Part shown: positions 7,208 to 17,696 of the stretch, piece by piece | Layout: the number at the start of each line of letters is the position of its first letter | How positions within the stretch are numbered: position 1 is the stretch's first letter | Assembly: GCF_001456115.1 (NCBI RefSeq) | Contig: NZ_CP013264.1 | Coordinates: 1,878,501-1,942,500, forward strand | DNA length: 64,000 nt | Direction: 5' to 3' | DNA from: Sphingobium baderi | Lineage (GTDB): Bacteria; Pseudomonadota; Alphaproteobacteria; Sphingomonadales; Sphingomonadaceae | Notes under the pieces: generated by a model | What the model saw: only the letters and a program-made list of their open reading frames with translations | What the model was told of the DNA's origin: nothing | Database searches by the model: none | Position numbers and translations under genes: made by a program

Positions 7208-8434
7208 ATGATCGCGATGGGGCGCTGCCTGTTGATACTGTGCCTGCCGATGCTGGTGCTGCTGAGCGGTTTACCTGCCGTGCTGCATGGTGGACAGGTC
7301 GACGCGATGCGTTGGGCATGGCCTGCCATGTTGATATTGACGAGCGCTGGCTGGATCATGGGCCGTGCGCGGTTGAAGCTGACGCTGTGGATTTCGACCG
7401 TTGCAGCCGGAAGCGTTCTTCTTCTGTGTGTCGTCGCAGCGGGGCGTGCGCCTCCACCGTGGCCGATGTTGCTTTTGTTGGTCATTGCCTGTGCTGCGGG
7501 TGCGGGTGGCGCTGTGTGGCGGTCGCGCTGGCCGCTAGCGTTTGGCCTGCTGGCGGTCGCGGGGCTGGCATGGTTTGTTGGACGGGCTTCTCCAGTCAGG
7601 CAGGTGGCGGATCGGCCGGCGCTTGCCGTCATCACGGCCCTGCCCCTGTTCTGGCGCGAGGGAGAACTTGGCCTAACCGCTCGGACGGATGCGCTGATCG
7701 TCGCACTGCTGCGTCGCCGCTTCGATGTGCAGCCATTGGATAGCGCCCTGTCGCCTGACCTGCGGAGGATGGGGCTGCTGATGCTTGCCCAGCCGCGCGG
7801 GATGGAGGCAGGGGAACTGGTCGCCATCGACCAATGGGTGCGAGAGGGCGGGCGGGTGCTGATATTGGCTGATCCGCTGTTGCTCTGGCCATCGACCTTG
7901 CCGTTGGGCGACCGCCGCCGTGCGCCTCCCGCCAGCCTGTTAGGTCCATTGCTGGATCATTGGGGTGTGCGGCTGGCCCCGGCCGAAACGATGGGGGAGG
8001 GGCGACATTTTCTGCCCGACGGTTCTTTATTGACGAGTATGGCGGCCTCTCGGTTTGAGGTGCGAGAAGAGCATTGTCGGCCCGAAGCATCCGGGCTGAT
8101 TGTCCTATGCCGGATAGGGCGGGGCACGGCTATCATGGTGGCCGATGCGGATATGATCGACGACCGGCTTTGGCTGGCCGATCCTGGCCGCCCCTTGTTG
8201 CCTCAGCAATGGAGTGCCGATACCCCTGCGCTGGTCATGCATTGGCTTGGCCAATCGCTTTCCGGCGAGCGACGCTGGGTGCGCTCGGAAGATGATCTGG
8301 TGCGAGCGGTACGCTGGGCGGCGCTGGCCGGGATTTTATGGGCGGGATTGGGATGGATGTGGTTTGGGCGCGTGAAACGCCCGATTGCGAGTGGGCAGAT
8401 GGCAGCCGTAGAGAGAGAAATAGGGTCAAAGTAG
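7208..8434 (+). CDS. Polytopic membrane protein with a GldG/ABC-auxiliary-like soluble domain
   Basis: A 408-residue protein. About five hydrophobic helices occupy residues 1-140, a soluble domain lies at about 140-365, and one more helix near 375-395 (ALAGILWAGLGWMWFG) precedes a short cytoplasmic tail. The soluble part contains a pattern common in GldG and DUF4350-type domains: ALAVITALPLFWREGE, then DALIVALLRRRFDVQPLD and VREGGRVLILADP. Such domains accompany ABC transporters or gliding/secretion machines, but no transporter gene is nearby. I cannot assign a function. An alternative ATG lies three codons downstream. Confidence 0.65.
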   Translation: MIAMGRCLLILCLPMLVLLSGLPAVLHGGQVDAMRWAWPAMLILTSAGWIMGRARLKLTLWISTVAAGSVLLLCVVAAGRAPPPWPMLLLLVIACAAGAGGAVWRSRWPLAFGLLAVAGLAWFVGRASPVRQVADRPALAVITALPLFWREGELGLTARTDALIVALLRRRFDVQPLDSALSPDLRRMGLLMLAQPRGMEAGELVAIDQWVREGGRVLILADPLLLWPSTLPLGDRRRAPPASLLGPLLDHWGVRLAPAETMGEGRHFLPDGSLLTSMAASRFEVREEHCRPEASGLIVLCRIGRGTAIMVADADMIDDRLWLADPGRPLLPQQWSADTPALVMHWLGQSLSGERRWVRSEDDLVRAVRWAALAGILWAGLGWMWFGRVKRPIASGQMAAVEREIGSK

Positions 8435-8490
8435 AAATAAAAACCAGAACAAAACAGGATTTCCCAGATTTTACCGACTTTTCCCTTTTC

Positions 8491-8530
8491 TTGACGCTTG
8501 GGGATTGGTATCTGATTGCCTATTGGGGTT
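8491..8530 (+). promoter_or_regulatory. Possible promoter and MraZ-binding repeats upstream of mraZ
   Basis: TTGACG at 8491-8496 could serve as a -35 element. Two TTGGGG copies follow at 8498-8503 and 8523-8528; MraZ proteins bind TGGG-type direct repeats near their own gene. The 25-bp spacing differs from the roughly 10-bp spacing of the E. coli sites, so this is weak. No convincing -10 element is visible. Confidence 0.3.
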
Positions 8531-8621
8531 GTCAGGCTTCGTGCGCGTAATGTGCTGGATCGCATCGGCGATTTAGCGAGCGATGGCCTGCGCTCTGTCA
8601 ACAGGGGCGAACAGGCCAAAA

Positions 8622-9119
8622 GTGTCGGAACTCATTCTCTATACGGGCAACGCGTTCAGCGTCGCGGACGGCAAAGGTCGTTTCGTGCTGCCCTTGGAGA
8701 TGCGCCGGCAGGTGAAGCTCTCCAGCGGAGGCGAGAACCGCCTCTATATGTCCGTTCATGTCGAAAATGGCTGCGCTACAGGCTTTGGCGAGTCGCATCG
8801 CCGCTTCCTGTTCGGTGAAGTCGAGGAACTGGCGCGCGAAGCGCGGGCGCAGGGCCACGACTATAATGCCGATCTGGAGTTGGAGCGCCGCCTTGGCACC
8901 ATTGAGGAAGTGAATTTCGACGAAGGCGGCCGCTTCGCCATGCACCCCGATATCAAGGAGGAATATGGGGTCACTGACGCCGTATTCTTCTATGGCGTGG
9001 GCCGTTACATCCAGATCTGGAAGCCCGAAGCGCTGATAGACAGCAAGAATCGCCCGGAATTGATCCGTAATAAGGTGCGCCGTTGGCTGGATCAGCGAGA
9101 AGCGGGGGGCGGCAAATGA
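8622..9119 (+). CDS. mraZ: Transcriptional regulator MraZ
   Basis: First gene of the dcw cluster. MraZ is a DNA-binding protein of the AbrB-like swapped-hairpin fold with two MraZ repeats; it controls its own operon in E. coli. The first repeat begins [23 protein letters not shown], and the second has [30 protein letters not shown]. The GTG at 8622 (reads [11 protein letters not shown] after the first residue) is preferred because homologues start there; an ATG at 8583 would add 13 residues. The stop overlaps the rsmH ATG (ATGA). Confidence 0.9.
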   Translation: MSELILYTGNAFSVADGKGRFVLPLEMRRQVKLSSGGENRLYMSVHVENGCATGFGESHRRFLFGEVEELAREARAQGHDYNADLELERRLGTIEEVNFDEGGRFAMHPDIKEEYGVTDAVFFYGVGRYIQIWKPEALIDSKNRPELIRNKVRRWLDQREAGGGK

Positions 9120-10081
9120 CCCTCTCCGCCGATCCCGATCGCCATATTCCCGTCCTGATTCATGAGGTGCTGGATGCCCTCGCCATCAACCCCGGCGAGC
9201 AGCATGTCGATGGCACGTTCGGCGCAGGTGGTTATTCGGCGGCGATGGCGGGGAAGGGCGCGCAGGTTTTCGCTTTCGACCGTGACCCCGATGCGATCCG
9301 CGAAGGGCAGGCGCTGGCATCAGAAAAGGGCATAGCCCTGATCGAAGGCGAGTTCTCCCGTATGGAGGCGCTGTTGGCGGAGCGTGGCGTGACGAGTGTT
9401 TCGGGCATAACGCTCGACATCGGCGTTTCGTCTATGCAACTCGACAGGCCGGAACGAGGCTTTTCCTTTCAGGCTGATGGGCCGCTCGCCATGACGATGA
9501 GTCAGGACGGTATGAGCGCGGCCGATTTCCTGAACAACGCCCTGGAGCAGGACATAGCCGACGTGCTCTATCGCTATGGTGAAGAGCCGCGTTCGCGCCG
9601 GGTCGCGCGGGCCATCGTCGAGGCGCGGCCGCTGGAGCGGACGGGGCAGCTTGCTGCCGTGGTGCGCCGGGCGCTGGGCCACAAGCCCCATGACAAGAAG
9701 GACCCGGCAACCCGGACCTTCCAGGCTATCCGCATCCATGTGAACCGCGAACTGGAGGAACTGGAGCGCGGGTTGGAAGCGGCCGAGGCCCTGTTGGAAG
9801 AGGGCGGTCGTCTGGCTGTCGTGACTTTCCACAGCCTTGAGGATCGGATCGTCAAGCAATTCCTGCGCCAACGTTCGGGCAGCGAAAGCGGTGGATCGCG
9901 CCACATGCCCGAGCGGCAGGTCAACGAACGCCCTACTTTCGAGCGCCCCGCCAAGGCTGTGCGTCCCGGTCAGGCCGAATTGACGCGCAACCCCCGCGCC
10001 CGTTCCGCCACGCTTCGCAGCGCCGTCCGCACCGGTGCGCCAGCCCGCCGTTCCAACACCAGCCGGAGTGATCGGCCATGA
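9116..10081 (+). CDS. rsmH: 16S rRNA (cytosine(1402)-N4)-methyltransferase
   Basis: RsmH (formerly MraW) methylates C1402 in the ribosomal P site using SAM. The start at 9116 overlaps the mraZ stop; the protein has 321 residues. Visible signatures are [13 protein letters not shown], the SAM loop [29 protein letters not shown], and the C-terminal [14 protein letters not shown]. It shares a 4-base overlap with ftsL. Confidence 0.95.
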   Translation: MTLSADPDRHIPVLIHEVLDALAINPGEQHVDGTFGAGGYSAAMAGKGAQVFAFDRDPDAIREGQALASEKGIALIEGEFSRMEALLAERGVTSVSGITLDIGVSSMQLDRPERGFSFQADGPLAMTMSQDGMSAADFLNNALEQDIADVLYRYGEEPRSRRVARAIVEARPLERTGQLAAVVRRALGHKPHDKKDPATRTFQAIRIHVNRELEELERGLEAAEALLEEGGRLAVVTFHSLEDRIVKQFLRQRSGSESGGSRHMPERQVNERPTFERPAKAVRPGQAELTRNPRARSATLRSAVRTGAPARRSNTSRSDRP

Positions 10082-10728
10082 TCGCGGTCAAGAGGTTGCA
10101 GAGCCTGATCTGGGTGTTCCTCGTCGCGCTGGGCGCGCTGGGCGCTTATCTGGTTTCGCTCAAGGTCGCGACGGAACGCAACGAACTGATGCGGGTCAAG
10201 GCGCAGATTGTGCGAGCCAATGGCGACATCCGTTATCTGGAAACCGAATTCAGCGCGCGGGCGAATATGCGGCAGCTTGAGCGCTGGAATCAGGATGATT
10301 TCATGTATGCGACCCCGACTGCCCAGCAATATCTGGCGGGCGAGCGGGCGCTGGCGCATCTGGACGGCGTTCAGCCCAATGGTCCCGATTATGTCGCGCC
10401 GCCGGTGATGGTGGCGATGGTGCAGACGCCCGCCGATCTGCCGTCCGCCGCGCAGCCCGCTCCGGCCAGTCCTGCCGCGACGCAGATCCGCAGCGACATT
10501 GCCGTCATCCGCGAAGCCCATGCGGCCGATAATGTCGACAGGATCGCGAAGCCCACCAAGCCAACGCTTGCGGAAAAGGCGAAGCGCGACGCCGACACGT
10601 CCCGCCCCAATCCGGTTGCGCGCCGTGCCGAGCGGATGGCGATGCTGGACGCCAAGCTGCTGGATGACAGCACGCTGGGGGACCTCAGCGCCAAGGCTGC
10701 GCGCGAACGCAGGAAGGAGCCGCGCTGA
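10078..10728 (+). CDS. ftsL: Cell division protein FtsL
   Basis: FtsL is a bitopic septal protein that forms the FtsQ-FtsB-FtsL complex and activates FtsWI. This 216-residue ORF has one membrane helix at residues 8-28 ([19 protein letters not shown]), a short coiled-coil stretch ([26 protein letters not shown]) and a long Ala/Pro-rich tail. FtsL is poorly conserved; the call rests on topology and its place between rsmH and ftsI. It is longer than E. coli FtsL (about 120 residues) because of the C-terminal extension. Confidence 0.85.
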   Translation: MIAVKRLQSLIWVFLVALGALGAYLVSLKVATERNELMRVKAQIVRANGDIRYLETEFSARANMRQLERWNQDDFMYATPTAQQYLAGERALAHLDGVQPNGPDYVAPPVMVAMVQTPADLPSAAQPAPASPAATQIRSDIAVIREAHAADNVDRIAKPTKPTLAEKAKRDADTSRPNPVARRAERMAMLDAKLLDDSTLGDLSAKAARERRKEPR

Positions 10729-12443
10729 TGGCGACGATCATCGTCCAGCCAGGTGGTGCAAGGGCCGGGCGGCAGCGGATCAACCTGACTGCCATTGCCC
10801 ATAATCGGCTGATGCTGCTGTTGCTGTTGTTCCTAGCCATCACTGCGATCCTGATCGGCCGGCTCACCTGGGTCGGCTTCTTTGCTGATGGCGGGCGGGG
10901 CGGGGACGGGCTTTCGGGACTGCTCCCCGCGCGCGCGGACATTGTCGACCGCAACGGCGTGCCGCTGGCGCGAACGATGGATGCCTATTCCATTGCCGTG
11001 CGTCCATCGAAGCTGATCGGCGAACCGGCGGAACTGGCGCGCAAGCTGCACGAAATCTTCCCTGATGAGCCGGAGACCGAGTTTTACAAGAAGCTGATCG
11101 GCAAGGGCTGGGCCTATCTGCGTCGCCGTGCTTTGCCCGAAGAAGTGGCGGCCGTGAATGCGCTGGGCGAAATCGGCATCGAATTCCCACGCGAAAAGGA
11201 ACGACTCTATCCGCAGCGGACGCTGGCAGCGCATGTGCTGGGGTTTGCGCCCAATGCGGACGGCGTAGGCGGCATGGGCGTGGAAGCGGCTTTCAACGAT
11301 CGCCTGATCGATCCGGCGCTGCGTGGGCAGCCCTTCGCCATTTCGATCGACAGCCGGGTGCAGGGCGCGCTGGAAAGCGAGCTTTATGCCCAGATGGTCG
11401 CGCAGAACGCGAAGGGCGCGGGCGGGGTCATCCTCGACGCCAATACCGGCGAGGTGATCGCCATGGCCTCTATCCCCGTGTTCGATCCCAATAAGTTGCA
11501 GAATTACGCGGGCAAGAAATGCTCTGATTCGCCGCTCTGCAACCATATCGTGCAGGCGCGTTACGAACTGGGTTCGACCTTCAAGCCTCTGTCCATTGGA
11601 GCGGCCATGGATCGGGGCGTCGTCACGTCGATGAGTAAGCGGTATGATGCTACCGCTCCGCTGGCCGTCGCGGGCTTCAAGATCAAGGACGACCATCCGC
11701 TCGGCCGCTGGGTGAATGTGCCGCAGATCCTTGTGCACAGCTCCAACATCGGCACTGCGCGCATCGCGGACGAAATGGGTGCCGAGCCGTTGCAGCATCT
11801 TTTCCGCGAACTGCATTTCGACCAGCGGGCCCCGATCGAGCTTAACGAGCGCGCCAAGAGCATCTGGCCGTCGAGTTGGGGGCGCATTACCACCATGACG
11901 GTATCCTATGGCCATGGCATCGCGGTCACGCCGCTCCACCTTGCGGCCGCCTATGCGGCGCTGGTGAATGGCGGCATGTGGCGTCCGGCCACGCTGCGGA
12001 AGCTGAAGCCCGATGAAGTGCCGCAGGGCCATCGCGTTTTTTCCGCTGCCACCAGCGCGCGGATGCGGCAACTGTTGCGGATGATCGTTTCAGCCGGTAC
12101 AGGGCGGAGCGCCAACGCCGTGGGCTATCGCATTGGTGGCAAGACAGGCTCCGCCGAAAAGCCGGAAGAGGGCCGCTATAACAAGACTTCACTGGTGACG
12201 ACTTTCGCTGCTGCTTTCCCGATGGATAATCCCCGCTATGTCGTGCTCACCATGATGGATGAGCCGAAGGGGAACGCGCAGACTTTTGGTTTGCGGACGG
12301 CCGCCTGGACGGCGGCGCCGGTGGTGAAGCGGGTGGTGGAACGCACCGCGCCGATGCTGGGAATCATGCCCGACGAGCAGCGTGACGTCGATATTTCCGA
12401 CCTCATGCCGCTGCTTGGCGGAGACAAGGGAGAAAAAGAGTGA
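10728..12443 (+). CDS. ftsI: Peptidoglycan D,D-transpeptidase FtsI (PBP3)
   Basis: Septal class B penicillin-binding protein that cross-links new peptidoglycan with FtsW. It has 571 residues: a membrane helix near residues 27-47, a pedestal domain, and a transpeptidase domain with the three active-site motifs STFK (ELGSTFKPLS), SSN (HSSNIGTARI) and KTG (GGKTGSAEK). Its ATG overlaps the ftsL stop by one base (TGATG), and its stop overlaps the murE GTG. Confidence 0.97.
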   Translation: MATIIVQPGGARAGRQRINLTAIAHNRLMLLLLLFLAITAILIGRLTWVGFFADGGRGGDGLSGLLPARADIVDRNGVPLARTMDAYSIAVRPSKLIGEPAELARKLHEIFPDEPETEFYKKLIGKGWAYLRRRALPEEVAAVNALGEIGIEFPREKERLYPQRTLAAHVLGFAPNADGVGGMGVEAAFNDRLIDPALRGQPFAISIDSRVQGALESELYAQMVAQNAKGAGGVILDANTGEVIAMASIPVFDPNKLQNYAGKKCSDSPLCNHIVQARYELGSTFKPLSIGAAMDRGVVTSMSKRYDATAPLAVAGFKIKDDHPLGRWVNVPQILVHSSNIGTARIADEMGAEPLQHLFRELHFDQRAPIELNERAKSIWPSSWGRITTMTVSYGHGIAVTPLHLAAAYAALVNGGMWRPATLRKLKPDEVPQGHRVFSAATSARMRQLLRMIVSAGTGRSANAVGYRIGGKTGSAEKPEEGRYNKTSLVTTFAAAFPMDNPRYVVLTMMDEPKGNAQTFGLRTAAWTAAPVVKRVVERTAPMLGIMPDEQRDVDISDLMPLLGGDKGEKE

Positions 12444-13885
12444 CGCGCCTCGGGTCGCTAATCGAGGAGCTGGATGTCGAGGTCGACGGTGACGCCGGCC
12501 TCGACACGTCCGTCACGGGTTTTGCGATTGATAACAGGAAGGTCGCGCCGGGCACAGTCTTTGGCGCGTTCCAAGGGCTGCGCGTCAATGGTGAGGTTTA
12601 TATTCCTGACGCTGTGAAGGCGGGCGCGATTGCCGTCGTCGCCCGGCCCGAAGCCAAGGTCGAGGGCGCGGTGCATATCGCCCACCCCAATCCGCGCCGC
12701 CTGTTCGCCTTGCTCGCCGCACGCTATTTTTCGCCTTTTCCTGATGTAACCGTCGCTGTCACCGGGACCAATGGCAAGACGTCCACTGTGGAATTGACGC
12801 GACAGCTTTGGCGGATGCTGGGGCACAAGTCGGCGTCCATCGGCACGCTGGGCGTCACCACGTCGGTCGATCAGGTTTCGACCGGCCTTACCACGCCGGA
12901 CATCGTGACCTTTCTGTCCAACATGTCGGGTCTCAGACGCGAGGGCATCACTCATGCCGCGTTCGAGGCGTCGAGCCATGGCCTCGCCCAATATCGAACC
13001 GAAGGACTGCCGGTCGTGGCGGGGGGGTTCACTAACCTGTCGCGCGACCATCTCGACTATCATGGCGACATGGACAGCTATTTCGAAGCCAAGATGCGGT
13101 TGTTCGACGAAGTGGTCGCACCAGATGGCGCCGCGGTCATCTGGGCAGATGACGAATGGTCGGACAAGGTTATCGAACGGGTTACGAAGCGGGGGCTTCG
13201 TCTGCTGAGCGTCGGGGTGAAGGGGCAGGCACTGCGTCTTGCCAACCGCACCCCGACCCAGTTGGGTCAGGCGCTTGAGATTGAAGCGGATGGCAAAATC
13301 TACAAGGTCAATCTGCCGCTCATCGGCGCCTATCAGGCGGCTAACGCTCTCACGGCGGCGGGCCTCGTCGTGGCGACGGGTGGGGATATAGCCAAGGTGC
13401 TGGAACTCTTGAGCCGGGTCCAGCCGGTGCGCGGGCGGCTGGAGCGCGCCGTTATCAGCAAGGCGGGCGCGCCGGTCTATGTCGATTATGCCCATACGCC
13501 CGACGGCCTGCGCGCCGCTATCGAGGCGCTGCGTCCGCATACGAAGGGCCGCCTGATCGCTCTCTTTGGCGCGGGCGGAGATCGCGACGCGGGCAAGCGA
13601 CCGCTGATGGGTAAGGTCGCGACCGAGCTTGCCGACCATGTGATCGTGACGGATGACAATCCCCGTTCCGAAGACCCCTCCGTCATTCGTTCCGCTGTGA
13701 TGGCGGGCGCTCCGGGTGCCGAGGAAATCGGCGGGCGGCGCGCCGCCATCGCCGCGGCCATCGCGCAGGCGGGGGCGGATGATATTGTGCTGCTGGCGGG
13801 CAAGGGACATGAGCAAGGGCAGATCATCGGTGACCGCGTGCTGCCGTTCGATGACGTCACCGTGGCGCGGGAGTGCGCGGGGTGA
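12440..13885 (+). CDS. murE: UDP-MurNAc-L-Ala-D-Glu:meso-diaminopimelate ligase
   Basis: Adds the third stem-peptide residue to the peptidoglycan precursor in the cytoplasm. The 481-residue Mur ligase has the ATP loop TGTNGKTS, the central signature HLDYHG, and DNPRSEDP in the C-terminal domain. DNPR is the motif that marks specificity for meso-diaminopimelate. GTG start overlapping ftsI; the stop overlaps the murF start (GTGA). Confidence 0.96.
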   Translation: MTRLGSLIEELDVEVDGDAGLDTSVTGFAIDNRKVAPGTVFGAFQGLRVNGEVYIPDAVKAGAIAVVARPEAKVEGAVHIAHPNPRRLFALLAARYFSPFPDVTVAVTGTNGKTSTVELTRQLWRMLGHKSASIGTLGVTTSVDQVSTGLTTPDIVTFLSNMSGLRREGITHAAFEASSHGLAQYRTEGLPVVAGGFTNLSRDHLDYHGDMDSYFEAKMRLFDEVVAPDGAAVIWADDEWSDKVIERVTKRGLRLLSVGVKGQALRLANRTPTQLGQALEIEADGKIYKVNLPLIGAYQAANALTAAGLVVATGGDIAKVLELLSRVQPVRGRLERAVISKAGAPVYVDYAHTPDGLRAAIEALRPHTKGRLIALFGAGGDRDAGKRPLMGKVATELADHVIVTDDNPRSEDPSVIRSAVMAGAPGAEEIGGRRAAIAAAIAQAGADDIVLLAGKGHEQGQIIGDRVLPFDDVTVARECAG

Positions 13886-15276
13886 AAGCTGACCTCTGGA
13901 CCTCCGGGGAAATTGCTTCGGCCACGGGCGGCGCCGCGACGGCGCCGTTTGCCGTTTCCGGTGTGGCCTTCGACAGCCGCGAAGTGACCCAAGGCGACCT
14001 GTTCGTCGCGATGAAGGGTGAAACTACCGACGGGCATCGCTTTGTCGACAAAGCCTTCGCGCAGGGCGCGGCGGGCGCCATCGTCAGCGAGCCGGTCGAT
14101 TATCCGCATGTGCTGGTGCCCGACAGCGTCGCCGCTCTGGAGGGGCTGGGCCGCGCTTCGCGGGCACGGATGGGGGGGAAGGTGATCGGCGTCACCGGAT
14201 CGGTGGGCAAGACCGGAACCAAGGAAGCACTGTTCCAGGCGCTTGACCGCAGCCATCCGGCGTTCGTGCACCGCTCGGTCAAAAGCTACAACAACCATGT
14301 GGGCGTGCCTCTGAGCCTGTCGCGGATGCCCCGTGACGCGGCCTTCGGCGTGTTTGAGATGGGTATGAATCATGCGGGTGAACTTGCCGCGCTCACCCGG
14401 CAGGTGCGTCCGCATGTCGCCATCGTCACCGCCATCGCACCCGCGCATATCGAATTTTTCGGCACCGAAGACAAAATCGCGCAGGCCAAGGCGGAAATCT
14501 TCGAAGGGCTGGAGCCGGGCGGCACGGCGATCATCCCCTATGACAGCCCACATGTCGCCATCCTTTACGAAAAGGCGGAGAAGCACGCGGCGCGTGTTTT
14601 GACTTTCGGCTTTGGTGAGGAAGCGGATGTTCGTGTGAGGGAAATGGTTCCTGCGGCGAGTGGCGGAACGCTGGTGACGGCGGTTTTGTCCGACGCTGAA
14701 CTGTGCTTCACCGTTGCGGCGCCGGGCGACCATTGGGTGTCGAATGCGCTAGCGGTGCTGGCGGCGGTTGAGGCGTTGGGCGGCGATTTGGCGATGGCGG
14801 GGCTTGCACTCGCTGAGATGCCAGGCCTGCCGGGACGCGGCGAGCGGCGCATCGTGCCGGTCGCGGGTGGCGAGGCGCTGCTGATCGACGAAAGCTATAA
14901 TGCCAATCCGCTGAGCATGGCGGCGACGCTCAAGCAATTGGGACAGGAAAAGGCAGAACGCCGCATCGCCGTTCTGGGCGGGATGCGCGAACTGGGCGAC
15001 CGCAGCGCCGAACTGCATGCCGGACTTGCAGAACCGCTCGCCGCCGGACAGGTCGACTATGCGATATTGGTTGGACAGGAGATGGCGCCGCTGGCCGACG
15101 CGCTGGGAAAGGCATTTTCCTTCGCTCACGTGCCCGATGCGGCGGCGGCCACCAACCTGCTGCAATCCGAAATGCGCGCGGGCGATGCGATCCTGGTCAA
15201 GGGATCGAACGGCATCGGCCTGTCACGCCTGATTGCCGCGCTGAATGAAACGACCCGCGATGGGAACAGGAACTGA
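13882..15276 (+). CDS. murF: UDP-MurNAc-tripeptide:D-Ala-D-Ala ligase
   Basis: Completes the pentapeptide precursor. The start is placed at GTG 13882, which overlaps the murE stop as in the neighbouring junctions; a GTG nine bases earlier is also in frame. Of 464 residues, [13 protein letters not shown] is the ATP loop, EMGMNHAGE and AHIEFFG are typical of MurF, and DESYNANP lies in the C-terminal domain. It is joined to mraY by TGATG. Confidence 0.95.
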   Translation: MKADLWTSGEIASATGGAATAPFAVSGVAFDSREVTQGDLFVAMKGETTDGHRFVDKAFAQGAAGAIVSEPVDYPHVLVPDSVAALEGLGRASRARMGGKVIGVTGSVGKTGTKEALFQALDRSHPAFVHRSVKSYNNHVGVPLSLSRMPRDAAFGVFEMGMNHAGELAALTRQVRPHVAIVTAIAPAHIEFFGTEDKIAQAKAEIFEGLEPGGTAIIPYDSPHVAILYEKAEKHAARVLTFGFGEEADVRVREMVPAASGGTLVTAVLSDAELCFTVAAPGDHWVSNALAVLAAVEALGGDLAMAGLALAEMPGLPGRGERRIVPVAGGEALLIDESYNANPLSMAATLKQLGQEKAERRIAVLGGMRELGDRSAELHAGLAEPLAAGQVDYAILVGQEMAPLADALGKAFSFAHVPDAAAATNLLQSEMRAGDAILVKGSNGIGLSRLIAALNETTRDGNRN

Positions 15277-16349
15277 TGCTCTACTGGCTTGCCCAGACAC
15301 TGGATTTCGCGGGGGTTTTCAACCTTGTCCGCTATTTGAGCTTTCGTGCCGGAGCGTCGATCGCGACGGCGCTGCTCATCGGCCTCGTCATTGGACCACG
15401 GTTCATCGGCTGGTTGCGCGTGCGGCAGGGCAAGGGACAGCCGATCCGTGACGACGGCCCGCAAAGCCATCTGGCCAAGCGGGGCACGCCGACCATGGGC
15501 GGTCTCATGATTCTCACTTCCATGATCGTGTCGGTCCTGCTCTGGATGAACCTCTCGTCCATCTATGTGTGGGCTTGCCTCTTCGTGACGCTGGGCTTTG
15601 GCGCGATTGGCTTTCTTGACGATTATGACAAGGTGACGAAGGCCAGCCACAAGGGCCTTTCAGGCAAGGTGCGTCTGCTGTTCGAGTTCCTGATCGCGGG
15701 GTTCGCCGCGTGGATGATCGTTAATCATCACGGCAATACCGCGCTTTATGTGCCCTTCTACAATGGCCCGGCGATCGAGTTGGGGCCGTTTTATTTCCTG
15801 TTCGCAGCCTTCGTGATCGTGGCGTTCGGCAATGCGGTGAACCTGACGGACGGGCTGGACGGCCTTGCCTCCATGCCGGTTATTATCGCGTCGCTGGCGT
15901 TCATGCTGATCGTTTATCTAGTCGGCCGCGCGGACTTCGCCACCTATCTGGGCATTCCGCATGTGCCGGGGGCCGGCGATCTCACCATCCTGTGCGGTGC
16001 GATCATTGGGGCAGGCCTCGCCTTCCTCTGGTTCAACGCGCCGCCCGCCGCCGTATTCATGGGCGATACCGGGAGCCTCGCGCTGGGCGGCACCATCGGC
16101 GTGATCGCCGTCACCGCGCATCATGAAATCGTGCTGGGTATCATTGGCGGGTTGTTCGTCGTGGAGGCGATGAGCGTCATCATTCAGGTATTCTTCTACA
16201 AACGGACCGGCAAGCGCGTGTTCAAGATGGCGCCGATCCACCATCATTTCGAGCAGCTTGGCTGGGCCGAGCCGACGGTCGTCATTCGTTTCTGGATCAT
16301 CGCCTTCGTGCTTGCGCTCGCCGGTCTTGCCACGCTGAAGCTGAGGTAA
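15276..16349 (+). CDS. mraY: Phospho-MurNAc-pentapeptide transferase MraY
   Basis: Inner-membrane enzyme that transfers phospho-MurNAc-pentapeptide to undecaprenyl phosphate, forming lipid I. The 357-residue protein has about ten helices. Signatures are [21 protein letters not shown] [23 protein letters not shown] and the His-rich loop [13 protein letters not shown]. These include the catalytic Asp residues. The ATG overlaps the murF stop by one base; murD follows after two bases. Confidence 0.97.
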   Translation: MLYWLAQTLDFAGVFNLVRYLSFRAGASIATALLIGLVIGPRFIGWLRVRQGKGQPIRDDGPQSHLAKRGTPTMGGLMILTSMIVSVLLWMNLSSIYVWACLFVTLGFGAIGFLDDYDKVTKASHKGLSGKVRLLFEFLIAGFAAWMIVNHHGNTALYVPFYNGPAIELGPFYFLFAAFVIVAFGNAVNLTDGLDGLASMPVIIASLAFMLIVYLVGRADFATYLGIPHVPGAGDLTILCGAIIGAGLAFLWFNAPPAAVFMGDTGSLALGGTIGVIAVTAHHEIVLGIIGGLFVVEAMSVIIQVFFYKRTGKRVFKMAPIHHHFEQLGWAEPTVVIRFWIIAFVLALAGLATLKLR

Positions 16350-16351
16350 GG

Positions 16352-17668
16352 ATGGGGATCGTTTCGAACATCTTTGCGGGCAAGCGTTACGCGGTGTTGG
16401 GACTGGCGCGATCGGGCCTCGCCACGGTCGAGACGCTGGCGGCCAGCGGCGCGCAGGTCGTCGCCTGGGATAGCCGGGAAGAAGCGCGCGCTACCGTAGC
16501 GGACAAAGCGGAGCTTGCCGACCCGGCGGAGATCGACCTTAAGGGCTTTGACGGCGTCGTCGTGTCGCCGGGCGTGCCGCTCAACAAGCATCCCATTGCC
16601 ATGCAGGCGAAGCTGGCGGGCGTGCCGATCATTGGCGACATCGAGCTGTTTGCGCTAGCCCGGCCGACGCTCCCACCGCATAAGGTCGTCGCCATCACAG
16701 GCACTAACGGCAAGTCGACCACCACCGCGCTCATCCATCATATCATCGAGCAAGCGGGATACCCCACACGCATGGGCGGCAATATCGGCCTGCCGATCCT
16801 GGGGCAGGAACCGCTGGAGCCGAACCTGAAAGGCGCGGGCATCTATGTGTTGGAACTGTCGAGTTATCAGATCGACCTGACCCACAGCCTCGATTGCGAC
16901 GTGGCGGTGTTGCTTAATATCACGCCGGATCATCTGGATCGCTATAATGGTTTCGAAGGCTATGTGGCCTCCAAGGCACGGCTGTTCGCCATGCAATCCG
17001 CGGAGCATGTTGCGGTTATCGCCACTCAGGACGATCCGAGCCGCGCCATAGCAGCCAAGGCCATTGCCCGCAGCGTGGAAGTGAAGGCGGCGGACATCGA
17101 TCCCGCCGCGCAGGCTGGATGGCCTTCGCTACAGGGGCCGCACAATGCCCAGAACGCCGCCGTCGCCATTGCTGTAGCCAGCGCGCTGGACATTGATGAG
17201 GATACCATCGCCAACGCGCTCACCTCTTACGCCAGCCTGCCGCACCGGATGCAGCGGGTTCGGGAACTGAACGATGTTCTCTACGTCAACGACAGCAAGG
17301 CGACCAATCCCGCCTCGACTGCCCCTGCGCTCGCTGCCTTTCCGCCCATGAATGGAAAGCCCCGCATCCACTGGATCGTCGGCGGCCTTGCCAAGACCGA
17401 TAATCTGGACGAGTGCGCGCCTGCATTCGGTAATGTCGCGCAAGCCTATACCATCGGTGAGGCGGGGCGTATGTTCGCCGACTTGCTACGCCCACATATG
17501 GCGGTGGATGACAGCGAGATGCTATCGGCCGCCGTTCGGCGCGCGGCGCGGGTGGCGCAGCCGGGCGATGTGGTGCTCCTGTCGCCGGCTTGCGCGAGTT
17601 TCGACCAGTTCCGCGATTTCGAAGCGCGGGGCGATGCCTTCGCCGCGGCCGTCGCGGCGCTGGAATAA
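16352..17668 (+). CDS. murD: UDP-MurNAc-L-alanine:D-glutamate ligase
   Basis: Adds D-glutamate to UDP-MurNAc-L-Ala. The 438-residue protein has the ATP loop ITGTNGKSTTTAL, ELSSYQID, NITPDHLDRY and the C-terminal VNDSKATNP. An N-terminal Rossmann domain (VLGLARSGLATVE) binds the UDP-substrate. There is a 28-bp gap to ftsW, one of the few non-overlapping junctions in the cluster. Confidence 0.96.
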   Translation: MGIVSNIFAGKRYAVLGLARSGLATVETLAASGAQVVAWDSREEARATVADKAELADPAEIDLKGFDGVVVSPGVPLNKHPIAMQAKLAGVPIIGDIELFALARPTLPPHKVVAITGTNGKSTTTALIHHIIEQAGYPTRMGGNIGLPILGQEPLEPNLKGAGIYVLELSSYQIDLTHSLDCDVAVLLNITPDHLDRYNGFEGYVASKARLFAMQSAEHVAVIATQDDPSRAIAAKAIARSVEVKAADIDPAAQAGWPSLQGPHNAQNAAVAIAVASALDIDEDTIANALTSYASLPHRMQRVRELNDVLYVNDSKATNPASTAPALAAFPPMNGKPRIHWIVGGLAKTDNLDECAPAFGNVAQAYTIGEAGRMFADLLRPHMAVDDSEMLSAAVRRAARVAQPGDVVLLSPACASFDQFRDFEARGDAFAAAVAALE

Positions 17669-17696
17669 GCAGGCGCAAAGGAAAGGGCGAGCAGGC

